Positions 1-8,419 of a DNA stretch of 64,000 bases are shown piece by piece (position 1 is the stretch's first letter; each line of letters begins with the position of its first letter). The stretch is from contig CALKCM010000009.1 of assembly GCA_938086785.1 (NCBI GenBank), positions 22,140 through 86,139 of the forward strand, given 5' to 3'. Both the position numbers and the translations under genes were made by a program. The notes beneath the pieces were generated by a model. The model was not told the origin of the DNA and did not search any database. It saw only the letters and a program-made list of their open reading frames with translations. The DNA comes from an uncultured Bacteroidia bacterium. GTDB lineage: Bacteria > Bacteroidota > Bacteroidia > NS11-12g > UBA955.

Positions 1-16
1 ATGACACAAAAGGCTC

Positions 17-1321
17 TCATAAATCGGGATGTGTAATAATCCATTGTTTCGTTTTAAACCCATCTTCAATCAATAGCAAATCTTGCTTTGGATTTATAAA
101 AGGGTGGCTTACACGACCATTTAAAGCAACATGGGCGTCTACAAAGATGCGGAGGTCTTTCCTTTGCAATTGTTGGCTATAATACTCTCCCAAGTAGTGA
201 GCATATTGCACTATAAAATCAGGTTGAATGGCCATTTGCTTCTCCTGAAAAGGAGTCAAAAATTTAGAATTATCCACTTCAAACGCTGTGTGATCTGAGG
301 TCTTTAGGGTAAAATGGGCTAGCCCCGATTTTTCAACCAGCATAACCCTCCAACCAAAGCGATAGCCTTCTTCGGCCCATAACAGTTGACTGTTGTAGAA
401 TAAAAACCGGAGAGGCAGAATAAGTTGAATGCACATGTAGAGCACAAAACCAGGAGGGACGCTTCTTGCATAAACCGCCGATTTTGGCATGCCCCCCAGT
501 CTTCCCAATACCCTTTTATGCCAGGATGCTGAAAAGAAAATGATATTACTTGTAATCATTATTAATGGAAACAGTCCAATATTAAACATGCTCCAGGTAA
601 GCAAATGAAATACGACTACAGCAGCATAAGCCCAAGGCCTTGTTTTCTTAAATAGTAAAAACCAAAAAATGAACAAATCATAAAATGCCCCAAAAAAAGA
701 AAATAGTATAGGGCTATACTCCCAGGAGAAAAGCGTTCCTAAAATTGGCCAATGAGCTCTTTCGTTTAACCAAATTGTTAAAGGCATGGCTTCGCTAATC
801 CATTCAGGATGCAATTTAGCCAGACCCGCATAGGTATATACAATTCCAATTTGAGCCATAATGAGGTATATCATCCAAGCAGAAACTGTATCGGACGCTT
901 TAGTAAAACCAAGCTTTACATCCAACGAATGACTTTTATTTGCTGGTAAAAAAATTAAGAGAAAAGCAAAAAGACAGATTAAGTAATAGTGGTTTAAATA
1001 ATTGGTTGCATCATAGAGTTCTAAGTAGGTAAAACACAGAAAAAAACCGATAGTAGCGAACCTATAAAACAAGCCAATGCTTATTAAAATAGCGGATATA
1101 ATGGCCATGGCATAGATTATATAAACCAGTGTTTCTCCGACACGAGGGAGGTTCTCAAACCCATAAAAACTAAAAAAGAATTGAGGTTTAACATATAATT
1201 CATACACCCATCCTTGCATCAAGGATCTCACCAAACCAAATAGCATAAGGATACCAAACCCTATCCTAAAACTGATCAGAGGAAATATTGGAATAGTTTT
1301 ATTGAGGAATTGCTTGATCAA
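17..1321 (-). CDS. HTTM-domain / vitamin K-dependent gamma-carboxylase-like membrane protein
   Basis: A 434-residue multispanning inner-membrane protein. The first 270 or so residues hold many hydrophobic segments of the HTTM type, including the stretch YDATNYLNHYY, which resembles the loop of bacterial vitamin K-dependent gamma-carboxylase homologues. The soluble C-terminal third contains FGWRVMLVEKSG and FLTPFQEKQMAIQPDFIVQYA, which look like the conserved C-terminal region of that family. Bacterial members have no proven reaction, so gamma-glutamyl carboxylation should not be assumed. It is the last gene of a three-gene operon, 5 nt after the imelysin-like gene. I recall DUF4856, imelysin and HTTM genes occurring together in Bacteroidota, where imelysins are linked to iron acquisition. 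A role in iron handling is therefore inferred from context only. Confidence 0.8.
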   Translation of the reverse strand: MIKQFLNKTIPIFPLISFRIGFGILMLFGLVRSLMQGWVYELYVKPQFFFSFYGFENLPRVGETLVYIIYAMAIISAILISIGLFYRFATIGFFLCFTYLELYDATNYLNHYYLICLFAFLLIFLPANKSHSLDVKLGFTKASDTVSAWMIYLIMAQIGIVYTYAGLAKLHPEWISEAMPLTIWLNERAHWPILGTLFSWEYSPILFSFFGAFYDLFIFWFLLFKKTRPWAYAAVVVFHLLTWSMFNIGLFPLIMITSNIIFFSASWHKRVLGRLGGMPKSAVYARSVPPGFVLYMCIQLILPLRFLFYNSQLLWAEEGYRFGWRVMLVEKSGLAHFTLKTSDHTAFEVDNSKFLTPFQEKQMAIQPDFIVQYAHYLGEYYSQQLQRKDLRIFVDAHVALNGRVSHPFINPKQDLLLIEDGFKTKQWIITHPDL

Positions 1322-1326
1322 TAGAC

Positions 1327-2412
1327 TTAATCAGAATCGCTTGGATTATCTAGATATGTAATGGCAATGCACAACACTGAAGGCATATCTGATTTTAATG
1401 ATACTACCTGCTTAGACATTAAAGCATACAGGTCTATTACACTGCTATTTACAGACTGAACTTGCTCCTTTAATGAACCGGGGAACATATCAATTTTATT
1501 GAGCATGGCATCATAATTATCCTCGATGCTATTGCTTAAACCAAGATCATTTTTAACTGCCTTAATGTGAGCAAGCACATTATCTAAACCCTCGCCATTT
1601 ACCTTGCCATACTTTCCCTGAAAAAAAAGTTTATTGTATTCTAAATTTGTGAAAAGTAACTTTTTTGAAAGGAATGATTGTGGCGCTTCCACTAATTCTG
1701 GCTGTTTTAAGCCAAGTGTTAGAACTCCACTAGGAATTCCAACCCGATCTCGCTTACTAATCTCAAAGCTCTTATTCAAAGCATTAACCATTAAACTTAA
1801 AGAGGATCCCGCATCGGTTCCTTGCGCGTTAATAAAAGTGGTTTTATAAGAGACCCAATCAGTATTAATCGTCATTATTCTCTGGACTAAGTCTGAAAGT
1901 ATTGCCCCGATGTATTGCTTTGTTTGATCTGATTTAAAAGAATCGATATTACTCTCACTTAAGCCAAAAATCAAAAATTCCAAAGCAGGAAAACCTATAT
2001 CAAATCGTTCAGGCTCAGAAAAATTAATATTTGCAGATGCGATACTCTGCGCCAATTTCCCTTGATTTAAAGGAAAAGAATTGGCTTTTTCAATGAACAT
2101 ATGGCTTTCCATGGGACCAAAATCAAAGCATTGTATCTTCTGGAGATTTACGTATGTTTCAAAAAAGCTGTCTTGCAATTCTTTCAAAGAGGCTGCATTG
2201 GATGCATATCTCTGCCAAATCACTTGAAGTGAAACAAGGCTCTCCTCAAACGTTTTCAGCCCAGGTATGATAAGATGCTCAGCGTAGTTAGAGAGTAATT
2301 CAGTTTGGTTATAATCGCTATCGCACAAGGTATTGTTCTCCTTTTTCTTGGGTTTACAAGAGAAAAAGAGAATCAAAGAAAGAGATATAATACTTACTGA
2401 TTTTTTAATCAT
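1327..2412 (-). CDS. imelysin-like (peptidase M75 family) lipoprotein
   Basis: A 361-residue exported protein with a signal peptide ending in the lipobox-like LILFFSC (Cys19), so probably membrane-anchored in the periplasm or outer membrane. The body is helical. The segment DIGFPALEFLIFGL matches the imelysin signature around the second helical repeat, and FDFGPMESHM lies where the first-repeat motif would be. The GxHxxE motif of characterised imelysin proteases is not intact, so it may bind a metal or haem rather than cleave protein. It overlaps the upstream DUF4856 gene by 4 nt (ATGA) and is followed after 5 nt by the HTTM gene, which indicates translational coupling. Imelysin-family proteins are associated with iron uptake; that role here is inferred. 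Confidence 0.8.
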   Translation of the reverse strand: MIKKSVSIISLSLILFFSCKPKKKENNTLCDSDYNQTELLSNYAEHLIIPGLKTFEESLVSLQVIWQRYASNAASLKELQDSFFETYVNLQKIQCFDFGPMESHMFIEKANSFPLNQGKLAQSIASANINFSEPERFDIGFPALEFLIFGLSESNIDSFKSDQTKQYIGAILSDLVQRIMTINTDWVSYKTTFINAQGTDAGSSLSLMVNALNKSFEISKRDRVGIPSGVLTLGLKQPELVEAPQSFLSKKLLFTNLEYNKLFFQGKYGKVNGEGLDNVLAHIKAVKNDLGLSNSIEDNYDAMLNKIDMFPGSLKEQVQSVNSSVIDLYALMSKQVVSLKSDMPSVLCIAITYLDNPSDSD

Positions 2413-3521
2413 AATGTATCTGCAATAGCAGTAAAGCCAAACTTATTAGACATGTTTTCTTTGACACGTTCTACATTTTCCTTCGTAATTTTATAAAGAT
2501 TCATTTTGCTTATGTCTGAGCTACCTGCTAAAGTGATTAAATAATCATCAATTTCAGAAAGGCTCGCACTTTTTTCTACATTAAATTTTAAACTATAAAT
2601 AAATGCTAGGGCCTCTGATAATGAATGGTGAACCACCCCTTTATCTAAAGTAAAAGACGCCAGAGCAGCATTGAGGTAATGAACGGCAGATGCCGCAGAT
2701 ACTTTTTCCCACTCTGATCGAATGGTAGCAATAGCAGCGTCTCTATCTGTACTATTTTTTGCACCTATAGCAGCTCTCCCCCGAATAAAGGCGTTCATTA
2801 TTTTTGAGTTGCAATCCAAGACACCATTGCGTGAGTTGGTATATTTTCCCCAGAAGAATACTCCTGAAGTATTTAAAGGAAAATCTAAAGGGACGCCAAA
2901 ATAACCAAAAGCCTCATCCCAATGATGCTGCATTTTTGTACCTTTACCAGCCTCAATTGTTTCATTATCTACATCCATTTTGGAAGCACCGAGGTAAACC
3001 GAGGTGGCTTGATAATAAAAGCAAGAACCCATCAAGCCTTTTTCAATTACCTGAGCCAATTCAATCCCGTTTTCGTTAAGGAGATATTCCTTTGTTTTAG
3101 CATTGTTCTTTATGCGGCCTGCCATTCCATCTGCAGCATCAGAGGTAAGCACACTTATAGTACATAAATTGGCTATAAGACTAGACATTAAGCCTTGTTC
3201 TGTAGATATGGTTTTGCTTTTCAATTGCTTACTCGCATCAAAACTTCCAGTGAAATTAGCATCAGGACCATTTTCATACATGGCTAGCGCTCTTTTTTGA
3301 TCTATACTAACCCCACTTGCATTTGCGGATTTAAGATAGGAACTCATTTCAGCTAACATGCCTAATCGAGCTGTTTGGCCAGAATAGTCTATATTCTCAA
3401 AATCATAGGTACTGGGCACCGTGTAGGTAAGGCTTTCTTCCTTTTTTTTTCCTTTCTCACAAGATGAAACTCCTAAAGCTAAAGCAAGTATTGTAACAGA
3501 GGATAAAATATACCTTTTCAT
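2409..3521 (-). CDS. DUF4856-family lipoprotein
   Basis: A 370-residue exported protein. I chose the ATG at 3521 because it begins a typical signal peptide (MKRYILSSVTILALALGVSS) ending in lipobox Cys21; an upstream in-frame start at 3557 would put 12 polar residues before it and would overlap the promoter. The mature part (TVPSTYDFENIDYSGQTARL, then ALAMYENGPDANF and HHWDEAFGYFGVP) matches the DUF4856 family, whose function is unknown. It is the first gene of the DUF4856-imelysin-HTTM operon. A TAnnTTTG promoter and a perfect 10-bp inverted repeat lie just upstream (3541-3570), so the operon is likely under a dedicated repressor or activator. Confidence 0.85.
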   Translation of the reverse strand: MKRYILSSVTILALALGVSSCEKGKKKEESLTYTVPSTYDFENIDYSGQTARLGMLAEMSSYLKSANASGVSIDQKRALAMYENGPDANFTGSFDASKQLKSKTISTEQGLMSSLIANLCTISVLTSDAADGMAGRIKNNAKTKEYLLNENGIELAQVIEKGLMGSCFYYQATSVYLGASKMDVDNETIEAGKGTKMQHHWDEAFGYFGVPLDFPLNTSGVFFWGKYTNSRNGVLDCNSKIMNAFIRGRAAIGAKNSTDRDAAIATIRSEWEKVSAASAVHYLNAALASFTLDKGVVHHSLSEALAFIYSLKFNVEKSASLSEIDDYLITLAGSSDISKMNLYKITKENVERVKENMSNKFGFTAIADTL

Positions 3522-3540
3522 GTTTTTATTATTTATAATC

Positions 3541-3570
3541 GTTCTATATAGCGGCAAAAATATATAGAAC
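3541..3570. promoter_or_regulatory. perfect inverted repeat straddling the DUF4856 operon promoter (candidate operator)
   Basis: Two perfectly complementary 10-bp arms, GTTCTATATA and TATATAGAAC, are separated by 10 bp. The minus-strand promoter element TATTTTTG (3555-3562) lies in the spacer and the inner end of one arm, so a dimeric regulator bound here would cover the promoter and predicted transcription start. It does not resemble the classical Fur box. Confidence 0.55.
3555..3562 (-). promoter_or_regulatory. TAnnTTTG promoter element of the DUF4856-imelysin-HTTM operon
   Basis: Minus-strand TATTTTTG matches the Bacteroidota -7 consensus TAnnTTTG exactly. It lies 33 nt upstream of the chosen ATG at 3521 and supports that start over the one at 3557. 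Confidence 0.6.
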
Positions 3571-3645
3571 TTTTAAGAAAGCAAAGGAAAGCTTATGTTT
3601 ATTTAGAAAAAATAAAAACAATAATTATATTGTACTATATATCAA

Positions 3646-4896
3646 TTACTTATGAAACATGATTTTTATCATATTTTTAATCAATTTCATTTCATACACT
3701 GGCTTAAAAATGAGTTTCTTACCCAGTGTTTTTGAAGTAAAAATAAATAGGACCATGGCAGATACAACCAAGCCAACAGAAAAGGCAATTCCCGCGCCTA
3801 AACCCTCTAAGTCTTTTAAGAGTGCATAGTGACAAAGCAGTTGAGCACTTAAACCAAACAAGGCCGATAATACCAAATAATTAAACCGGTTAATTGCATG
3901 AAGGTAATGAGCCATTACCGTACTGAAACCCAAAGCTATAATGCCAGGAATGGCTACCAAAGAGATGGCTCGCATGCCCCCAAAATCAGCACCAAATATT
4001 AAGATATATAAGGATGAAGGCACGATTAACAGCAAGAGGCAAGCCAAAAGAGTTCCCATTACAGCTATGCTCACGTATTTACTTACCACCCGAGCAATAT
4101 ATGTTTCATTCTTACTTGCTAATATTTTCATATGTGCAATGGTTCCGAAACTATTTCCAAAGATCCACACGGTATCTGCAATAAGAAGTACGTTTGAAAA
4201 AACGCCCGCTTCCGCATCGGACACATAGTTAGCCAACAGAACCACACCCACTCTGTAGGATAAAAACTGCAAAATAGCAGCCATTTGATTGGTTATTCCA
4301 AAGGAAAACAAAATTCTTGGCGGTTTCGATATTTCCTCCTTTGCCAAAGCAAAAAACGGCCGCAATACCCAGCGACTAATCGCGTATATAAGCATATGAG
4401 TAATGGCATAAACCACCAATACATGCACCACTGTAATTTGGGGAGACAGAAAGTAATACACCAATAATACAAGCAGTTTTAGGACCTCTAAGAGCACCTG
4501 CAAGTTGTTTCGCACAAACACCTTGCTCAAGCCCTGATAGTAATTATAGTGGGTACCCAACCAAGCGGAGGGAAAATAAATAAGAAGAATCCAAAATACC
4601 GGTAAATCTGTAAAAACAAATAATACAGTTCCTGCAATTATACCTGTTAGGATAGACCATATCCAAACCGCAGGTACAATACTACCAATGGGCTTATTCC
4701 TAATTAAATTAGCAATAGGACTTCCACCAACTATTTCATGAACCAAAACAATCATGTGTAACCAAAATAGAGTAACGCTCAATGCTCCCCTTCCATCGGC
4801 ATTTAACCAGCGCGAACATAGAATAACCACGACCGCAGCAATAATGGCCTTAACCAAGCGCATTCCAAAGGTCGATATAGGGCTGTTTTTAGCCAT
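3646..4896 (-). CDS. polysaccharide flippase-like membrane protein (MVF/Wzx superfamily)
   Basis: A 416-residue integral membrane protein with roughly 12 hydrophobic segments spread over its whole length and basic residues in the short loops. This is the pattern of Wzx-type flippases of the MVF/MATE-like superfamily, which move lipid-linked oligosaccharides across the inner membrane. No short diagnostic motif exists for the family, so the call rests on topology, length and context. The 5' end overlaps the upstream glycosyltransferase gene by 8 nt, which indicates one transcript and joint work on a surface or secreted glycan. No polymerase or further glycosyltransferases are present nearby. 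Confidence 0.7.
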   Translation of the reverse strand: MAKNSPISTFGMRLVKAIIAAVVVILCSRWLNADGRGALSVTLFWLHMIVLVHEIVGGSPIANLIRNKPIGSIVPAVWIWSILTGIIAGTVLFVFTDLPVFWILLIYFPSAWLGTHYNYYQGLSKVFVRNNLQVLLEVLKLLVLLVYYFLSPQITVVHVLVVYAITHMLIYAISRWVLRPFFALAKEEISKPPRILFSFGITNQMAAILQFLSYRVGVVLLANYVSDAEAGVFSNVLLIADTVWIFGNSFGTIAHMKILASKNETYIARVVSKYVSIAVMGTLLACLLLLIVPSSLYILIFGADFGGMRAISLVAIPGIIALGFSTVMAHYLHAINRFNYLVLSALFGLSAQLLCHYALLKDLEGLGAGIAFSVGLVVSAMVLFIFTSKTLGKKLIFKPVYEMKLIKNMIKIMFHK

Positions 4897-6046
4897 GGTA
4901 TATTTTTATGTGCTGTTCAAAAATATCTTTTGCGGAGAATAGCAAATCTCGATCCGTATCTCCTACTTTTAAAAGTATATTTTTTGTACAAGCCAATTCC
5001 ATACTTTTATATAAATCAGGAATATGACCCACCGCTATAGAGGAACCCCATTCTTCCTTCATGAACGTTTCAGGCCCTCCACTTCGTGTATAAATAGCAT
5101 GCATTCCCAATTTTACCGCCTCAACCACAGAGATTCCAAAGGTTTCCTTACTGCTAAAATTAACCAAACAATGCGCTTGGCTCAAACAGGAATAATACTG
5201 AGCAGGATCGCTAAATCCTGAATAAAATGTTATATCGAGTTCCTTTAATTCCTTCTTCGAATAACCCAAGTCTCCAATATCAATGCCATTTGCAATAAGA
5301 ATGAGCCTACAAGGCATATCGGCCCTCAGTTTTTTATAGCTATCTAAAACTGCTTTGGTTCCTTTTCGTTCAATATCCCAATTGGTTACATGAGCAAAGC
5401 AATAAGGACTCGAAATCTTTGATGAATATTCTTCTAATTCAATATTCGTAAAATTAGGAATGACATGTACCCTTCCCATTCCCTTCGTCTCAAAATGCGC
5501 TTTTAATTCCCGCGATACAACAAAGACCGCAAGTGCCTTTCTCATTAGAAAGTACGAAAGCAATTTCTTTAAGTGAAAATTTTGATGGGTTAGAAAATAA
5601 GTAGAATGCTCAGTGATAAAAAAAGGCAAACCCAATTTTCTCGAAACCTTGCCACCAATAAAAGCCATGTTCCAGGCTACGGATACATGCACTAAATCAA
5701 ACGAATCTGCCGCATGAAGTGCCGCAGCGCGAGCCATTAAAAGCCTTGATTTTAATACCCAGCGCTTTAACTTGTTATGCTTTCTATTTAAAATAAGTCG
5801 GCTAATATGTAGATTCTCTAAACGATCCTCTCGCCATTCAAAATCAGCATCAAGGTCCTCTAAATGGACGGCAATTACATGTACTTTGCAAAATTGAGCC
5901 ATTCGCTTGGCCCAAGTCAGATTAAATGAACCATTCAAGTCCCCGCCTTGGTCAGGAAACCAGGAAGGGAAAAACAATATATGCGGATGGACTAACAATT
6001 CCATGGCAATGTTACAATCTAGATTCGGCAATTTAGAATCTGACAT
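4889..6046 (-). CDS. GT4-family (GT-B fold) glycosyltransferase
   Basis: A 385-residue cytoplasmic glycosyltransferase. The N-terminal domain begins at HPHILFFPSWFPDQGGDLNG, typical of GT4 enzymes. The C-terminal nucleotide-sugar-binding domain carries the E-x7-E signature in KETFGISVVEAVKLG and the following RSGGPETF. It presumably adds a sugar to a lipid-linked acceptor that the flippase encoded 3' of it exports. Two starts are possible: ATG at 6046, or ATG at 6004 (MELLVHPHILFFPS), which lies closer to the conserved domain and would give 371 residues. I see no exact TAnnTTTG upstream to settle this. Donor and acceptor cannot be deduced. Confidence 0.82.
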   Translation of the reverse strand: MSDSKLPNLDCNIAMELLVHPHILFFPSWFPDQGGDLNGSFNLTWAKRMAQFCKVHVIAVHLEDLDADFEWREDRLENLHISRLILNRKHNKLKRWVLKSRLLMARAAALHAADSFDLVHVSVAWNMAFIGGKVSRKLGLPFFITEHSTYFLTHQNFHLKKLLSYFLMRKALAVFVVSRELKAHFETKGMGRVHVIPNFTNIELEEYSSKISSPYCFAHVTNWDIERKGTKAVLDSYKKLRADMPCRLILIANGIDIGDLGYSKKELKELDITFYSGFSDPAQYYSCLSQAHCLVNFSSKETFGISVVEAVKLGMHAIYTRSGGPETFMKEEWGSSIAVGHIPDLYKSMELACTKNILLKVGDTDRDLLFSAKDIFEQHIKIYHG

Positions 6047-6133
6047 TTTAGATTTTAAAAAAAAATAAAAACGGAGGTATCATTGAACAAAGAAATTTAT
6101 AAAAAAAATGATTTACATAATTAAAAACGACCT

Positions 6134-6141
6134 TATATTTG
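6134..6141 (+). promoter_or_regulatory. TAnnTTTG promoter element of tRNA-His
   Basis: TATATTTG is an exact match to the Bacteroidota -7 element and lies 13 nt before the tRNA 5' end, the right distance for a short precursor leader. It may also drive the DUF4399 gene that follows 20 nt after the tRNA. Confidence 0.65.
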
Positions 6142-6154
6142 CAGCTCAATTAAT

Positions 6155-6229
6155 GGCGGTTGTAGCTCAGTTGGTTAGAGCACTGGTTTGTGGTACCAGG
6201 GGTCGCCGGTTCAAGCCCGGTCTTCCGCC
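6155..6229 (+). tRNA. tRNA-His (anticodon GTG)
   Basis: A cloverleaf can be drawn with anticodon stem CTGGT/ACCAG around the loop TTGTGGT (anticodon GTG), D arm beginning GCTC, and T arm GCCGG-TTCAAGC-CCGGT. The 5' extra G (G-1) opposite C73 is the expected histidine identity feature. CCA is not encoded. The acceptor stem GCGGTTG/CTTCCGC has two adjacent U-U oppositions at pairs 5-68 and 6-67, which is unusual. Confidence 0.93.
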
Positions 6230-6249
6230 CTTTTAACACCATACTTCCC

Positions 6250-6723
6250 ATGAAAAAATTAATTTATCTTATTCCATTCAGCGTTTTGGCTGCATGTTCT
6301 AGCGGTGCTAATACCGAAAGTACTGAAAATGAAATGCGTATTGAAGAAACCGTAGCTGTGGACACCACTGCTATTGCTTTTGGACAAGAAGTGTATTTTG
6401 AGAATTTAGAAGATGGACAAATTGTTTCATCCCCCTTCACTATTAAAATGGGCGTGAAAGGAATGGAAGTAGAGCCTGCCAATAGTGGAGTAAACGAAAA
6501 CAAAGGGCACCACCATTTGCTTATAGACACCCTATCCTTTATCTCACCCGGTACTTTAATTCCTATGGTTGATAAAAGAATCATTCATTTTGGAGGAGGT
6601 CAAACAGAGTACACAGTTGATTTAAGCCCAGGGAAACATCAAATATCTATGCAATTTGCCAATGGTTTGCACAGCAGCTATGGCATTCGCATGAGTAAAA
6701 CAGTTACTGTTGAGGTTCAGTAA
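6250..6723 (+). CDS. DUF4399-domain lipoprotein
   Basis: A 157-residue exported protein. The ATG at 6250 starts a signal peptide with lipobox LAAC (MKKLIYLIPFSVLAAC); the longer in-frame ORF starting at 6190 lies inside tRNA-His and is rejected. The mature domain matches DUF4399: VYFENLEDGQIVSSPFTIKM, then NKGHHHLLIDT, and near the end LSPGKHQISMQFANGLHSSY. The HHH cluster and conserved acidic residues suggest metal binding, but the function is unknown. It begins 20 nt after tRNA-His with no promoter of its own that I can see, so it may be co-transcribed with the tRNA. Confidence 0.85.
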   Translation: MKKLIYLIPFSVLAACSSGANTESTENEMRIEETVAVDTTAIAFGQEVYFENLEDGQIVSSPFTIKMGVKGMEVEPANSGVNENKGHHHLLIDTLSFISPGTLIPMVDKRIIHFGGGQTEYTVDLSPGKHQISMQFANGLHSSYGIRMSKTVTVEVQ

Positions 6724-6732
6724 AAACGAGGT

Positions 6733-8415
6733 TTATATACCTACGGATGTTATCCTTAATTTATTTTTTTTACCATTAATAATGATTGCACAGTCTTCTG
6801 CTACACTCGTATAATTTCGGTATGACTTTCTCTTTTTCTTCGTTGAATTCATCTTACTATATAGTTTAAAATCCTTTATAGAATAGGTTTTATTGACAAA
6901 ATCTATGCGACTATAACCGGCTCTAGTAAAAAGTAAATAGGAATTATCCTTTAACCCAAGCGTCTTCGCGCCATGTCCCGGGTTATAATTAACAAATGTC
7001 TCTTTATAATCTATCGTGGCCTTGTAACTCACGTTTCCTAATGAATCTGTGGCCATAACTACACCTGGTCCATAGTCATGGTAATAATTAGTACTAGAAC
7101 TACTTTGCCCAGCACTATTTGTACTAGTAGTTACTACAATTCTTAAAGAATATTGCTCTCCAAAAATCCTAAATGTACCATTTGGCATAATCTCTGCCCT
7201 TTCAATGTTATACATATTTTTGTAACTGGATAAAAAAACATTGGCCTCTTTTACCGCTTTACGGGATATTCCACGTTTTTTCTTTGCAAATAGTTTTTCT
7301 AATTCCTGTGCTTTTCGAGCTTTGTCTTCATCACTCTCCATTGCACTGTACTTTCGATCCATCAGTTTCCTTGATTTTATGTTGACTCGAACCGTTGCGA
7401 TACTCTCAGTGGTCATTCCGTCTGGAGTAAGGTAAGAGAATATATTTAGTATAGAGTCATTAGAAAAGACACCATAAAGACCTCTATATCCTTCTTCACT
7501 TTGGGCATTATCCGAGATATTTAGTCTTGTGATTTTATCACCAGCCAAAATATTTAAATAATACTCGTAGCCAAACTTAGTCAACTCAGCCTTTCGCTGC
7601 TTTCGTTTGAGTTTTTTATCTTTATCGGTATAGTACTCCTTAAGCTTATTCGTAAAGACAAGGAGTTCACCACTATCCGTAAGCATAAACTTGTTTATTA
7701 ACTCCGTTTTAGAACTGGCCGGAATCTTAACTCTTGTACCAAACTTTTTGATATTTAAGTCTATGTCATACACCGCATAATCAATAGATGACAACTTTGA
7801 TTTATTCTTTGCTTTGCGCTTTCGCTTTCTATCGGAAATGTAAAGAGCCTCTTTTTGAGTTGAGTTTAGACTACTGCTCTTGGTATAGACAATAGAGAAT
7901 AAGTTCTCCTTTTCATTTTTGACGAGATAAAAATCCAGTTTTTTATTGCGAGGGACTGCCCCAATTTTATAGTTATCTTGCTCATGCCCCATCAAGTTGT
8001 ACTTGTTTACGTAGAGAATATTCTTGTCGAGGGTGCGATTCTTAATTGAATAAAAAGTCAATAAATAATCACCTAAAACCATCGTTTTTTCAATACTGGT
8101 TCCATATTGTTGGATAGGAATGTCTAATGCTATCTTATTCTTTATTTGGTTCTTCTTATCCAATCGTATCAAATTTATCTTGGAATACTCGACAAAACCA
8201 ATGGTAAATCCGGGAAGCAATAATCCATGAGGCTTTCTATGCTTGGCAAGAAAATAAATAAAGCCATTAAACTTAAAGCTGTTTCCAAATTCAGTATACC
8301 TTGTTTTATACTTATTGGGGGCGCCCGTAAATTCAATAATTCTATTTGACTGCGCTTTTGCTTGGAGCAAAAAAATAGATAGTGTGGTAAGGATTAGTAT
8401 TTTAAATAATTTCAT
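6733..8415 (-). CDS. exported protein of unknown function, 560 aa
   Basis: I do not recognise this family. A signal peptide (MKLFKILILTTLSIFLLQAKA, cleavage likely before QS) predicts export. The rest alternates short beta-strand-like segments with lysine-rich stretches such as KRKRKAKNKSK and KKKRGISRK, and a Ser/Thr/Asn-rich loop (STNSAGQSSSSTNYY) follows near residue 435. The pattern of repeated strand-turn segments with phrases such as YVNKYNLMG and ATDSLGNVSYKA is compatible with a beta-propeller. It is the second gene of a pair, 4 nt after the barrel-like gene at 8420-9133, and converges on the DUF4399 gene. Confidence 0.7.
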   Translation of the reverse strand: MKLFKILILTTLSIFLLQAKAQSNRIIEFTGAPNKYKTRYTEFGNSFKFNGFIYFLAKHRKPHGLLLPGFTIGFVEYSKINLIRLDKKNQIKNKIALDIPIQQYGTSIEKTMVLGDYLLTFYSIKNRTLDKNILYVNKYNLMGHEQDNYKIGAVPRNKKLDFYLVKNEKENLFSIVYTKSSSLNSTQKEALYISDRKRKRKAKNKSKLSSIDYAVYDIDLNIKKFGTRVKIPASSKTELINKFMLTDSGELLVFTNKLKEYYTDKDKKLKRKQRKAELTKFGYEYYLNILAGDKITRLNISDNAQSEEGYRGLYGVFSNDSILNIFSYLTPDGMTTESIATVRVNIKSRKLMDRKYSAMESDEDKARKAQELEKLFAKKKRGISRKAVKEANVFLSSYKNMYNIERAEIMPNGTFRIFGEQYSLRIVVTTSTNSAGQSSSSTNYYHDYGPGVVMATDSLGNVSYKATIDYKETFVNYNPGHGAKTLGLKDNSYLLFTRAGYSRIDFVNKTYSIKDFKLYSKMNSTKKKRKSYRNYTSVAEDCAIIINGKKNKLRITSVGI

Positions 8416-8419
8416 TGTT

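Noticed and set aside
6190..6249. N-terminal extension of the DUF4399 protein
   Set aside because: It would start inside tRNA-His; the signal peptide begins at 6250.
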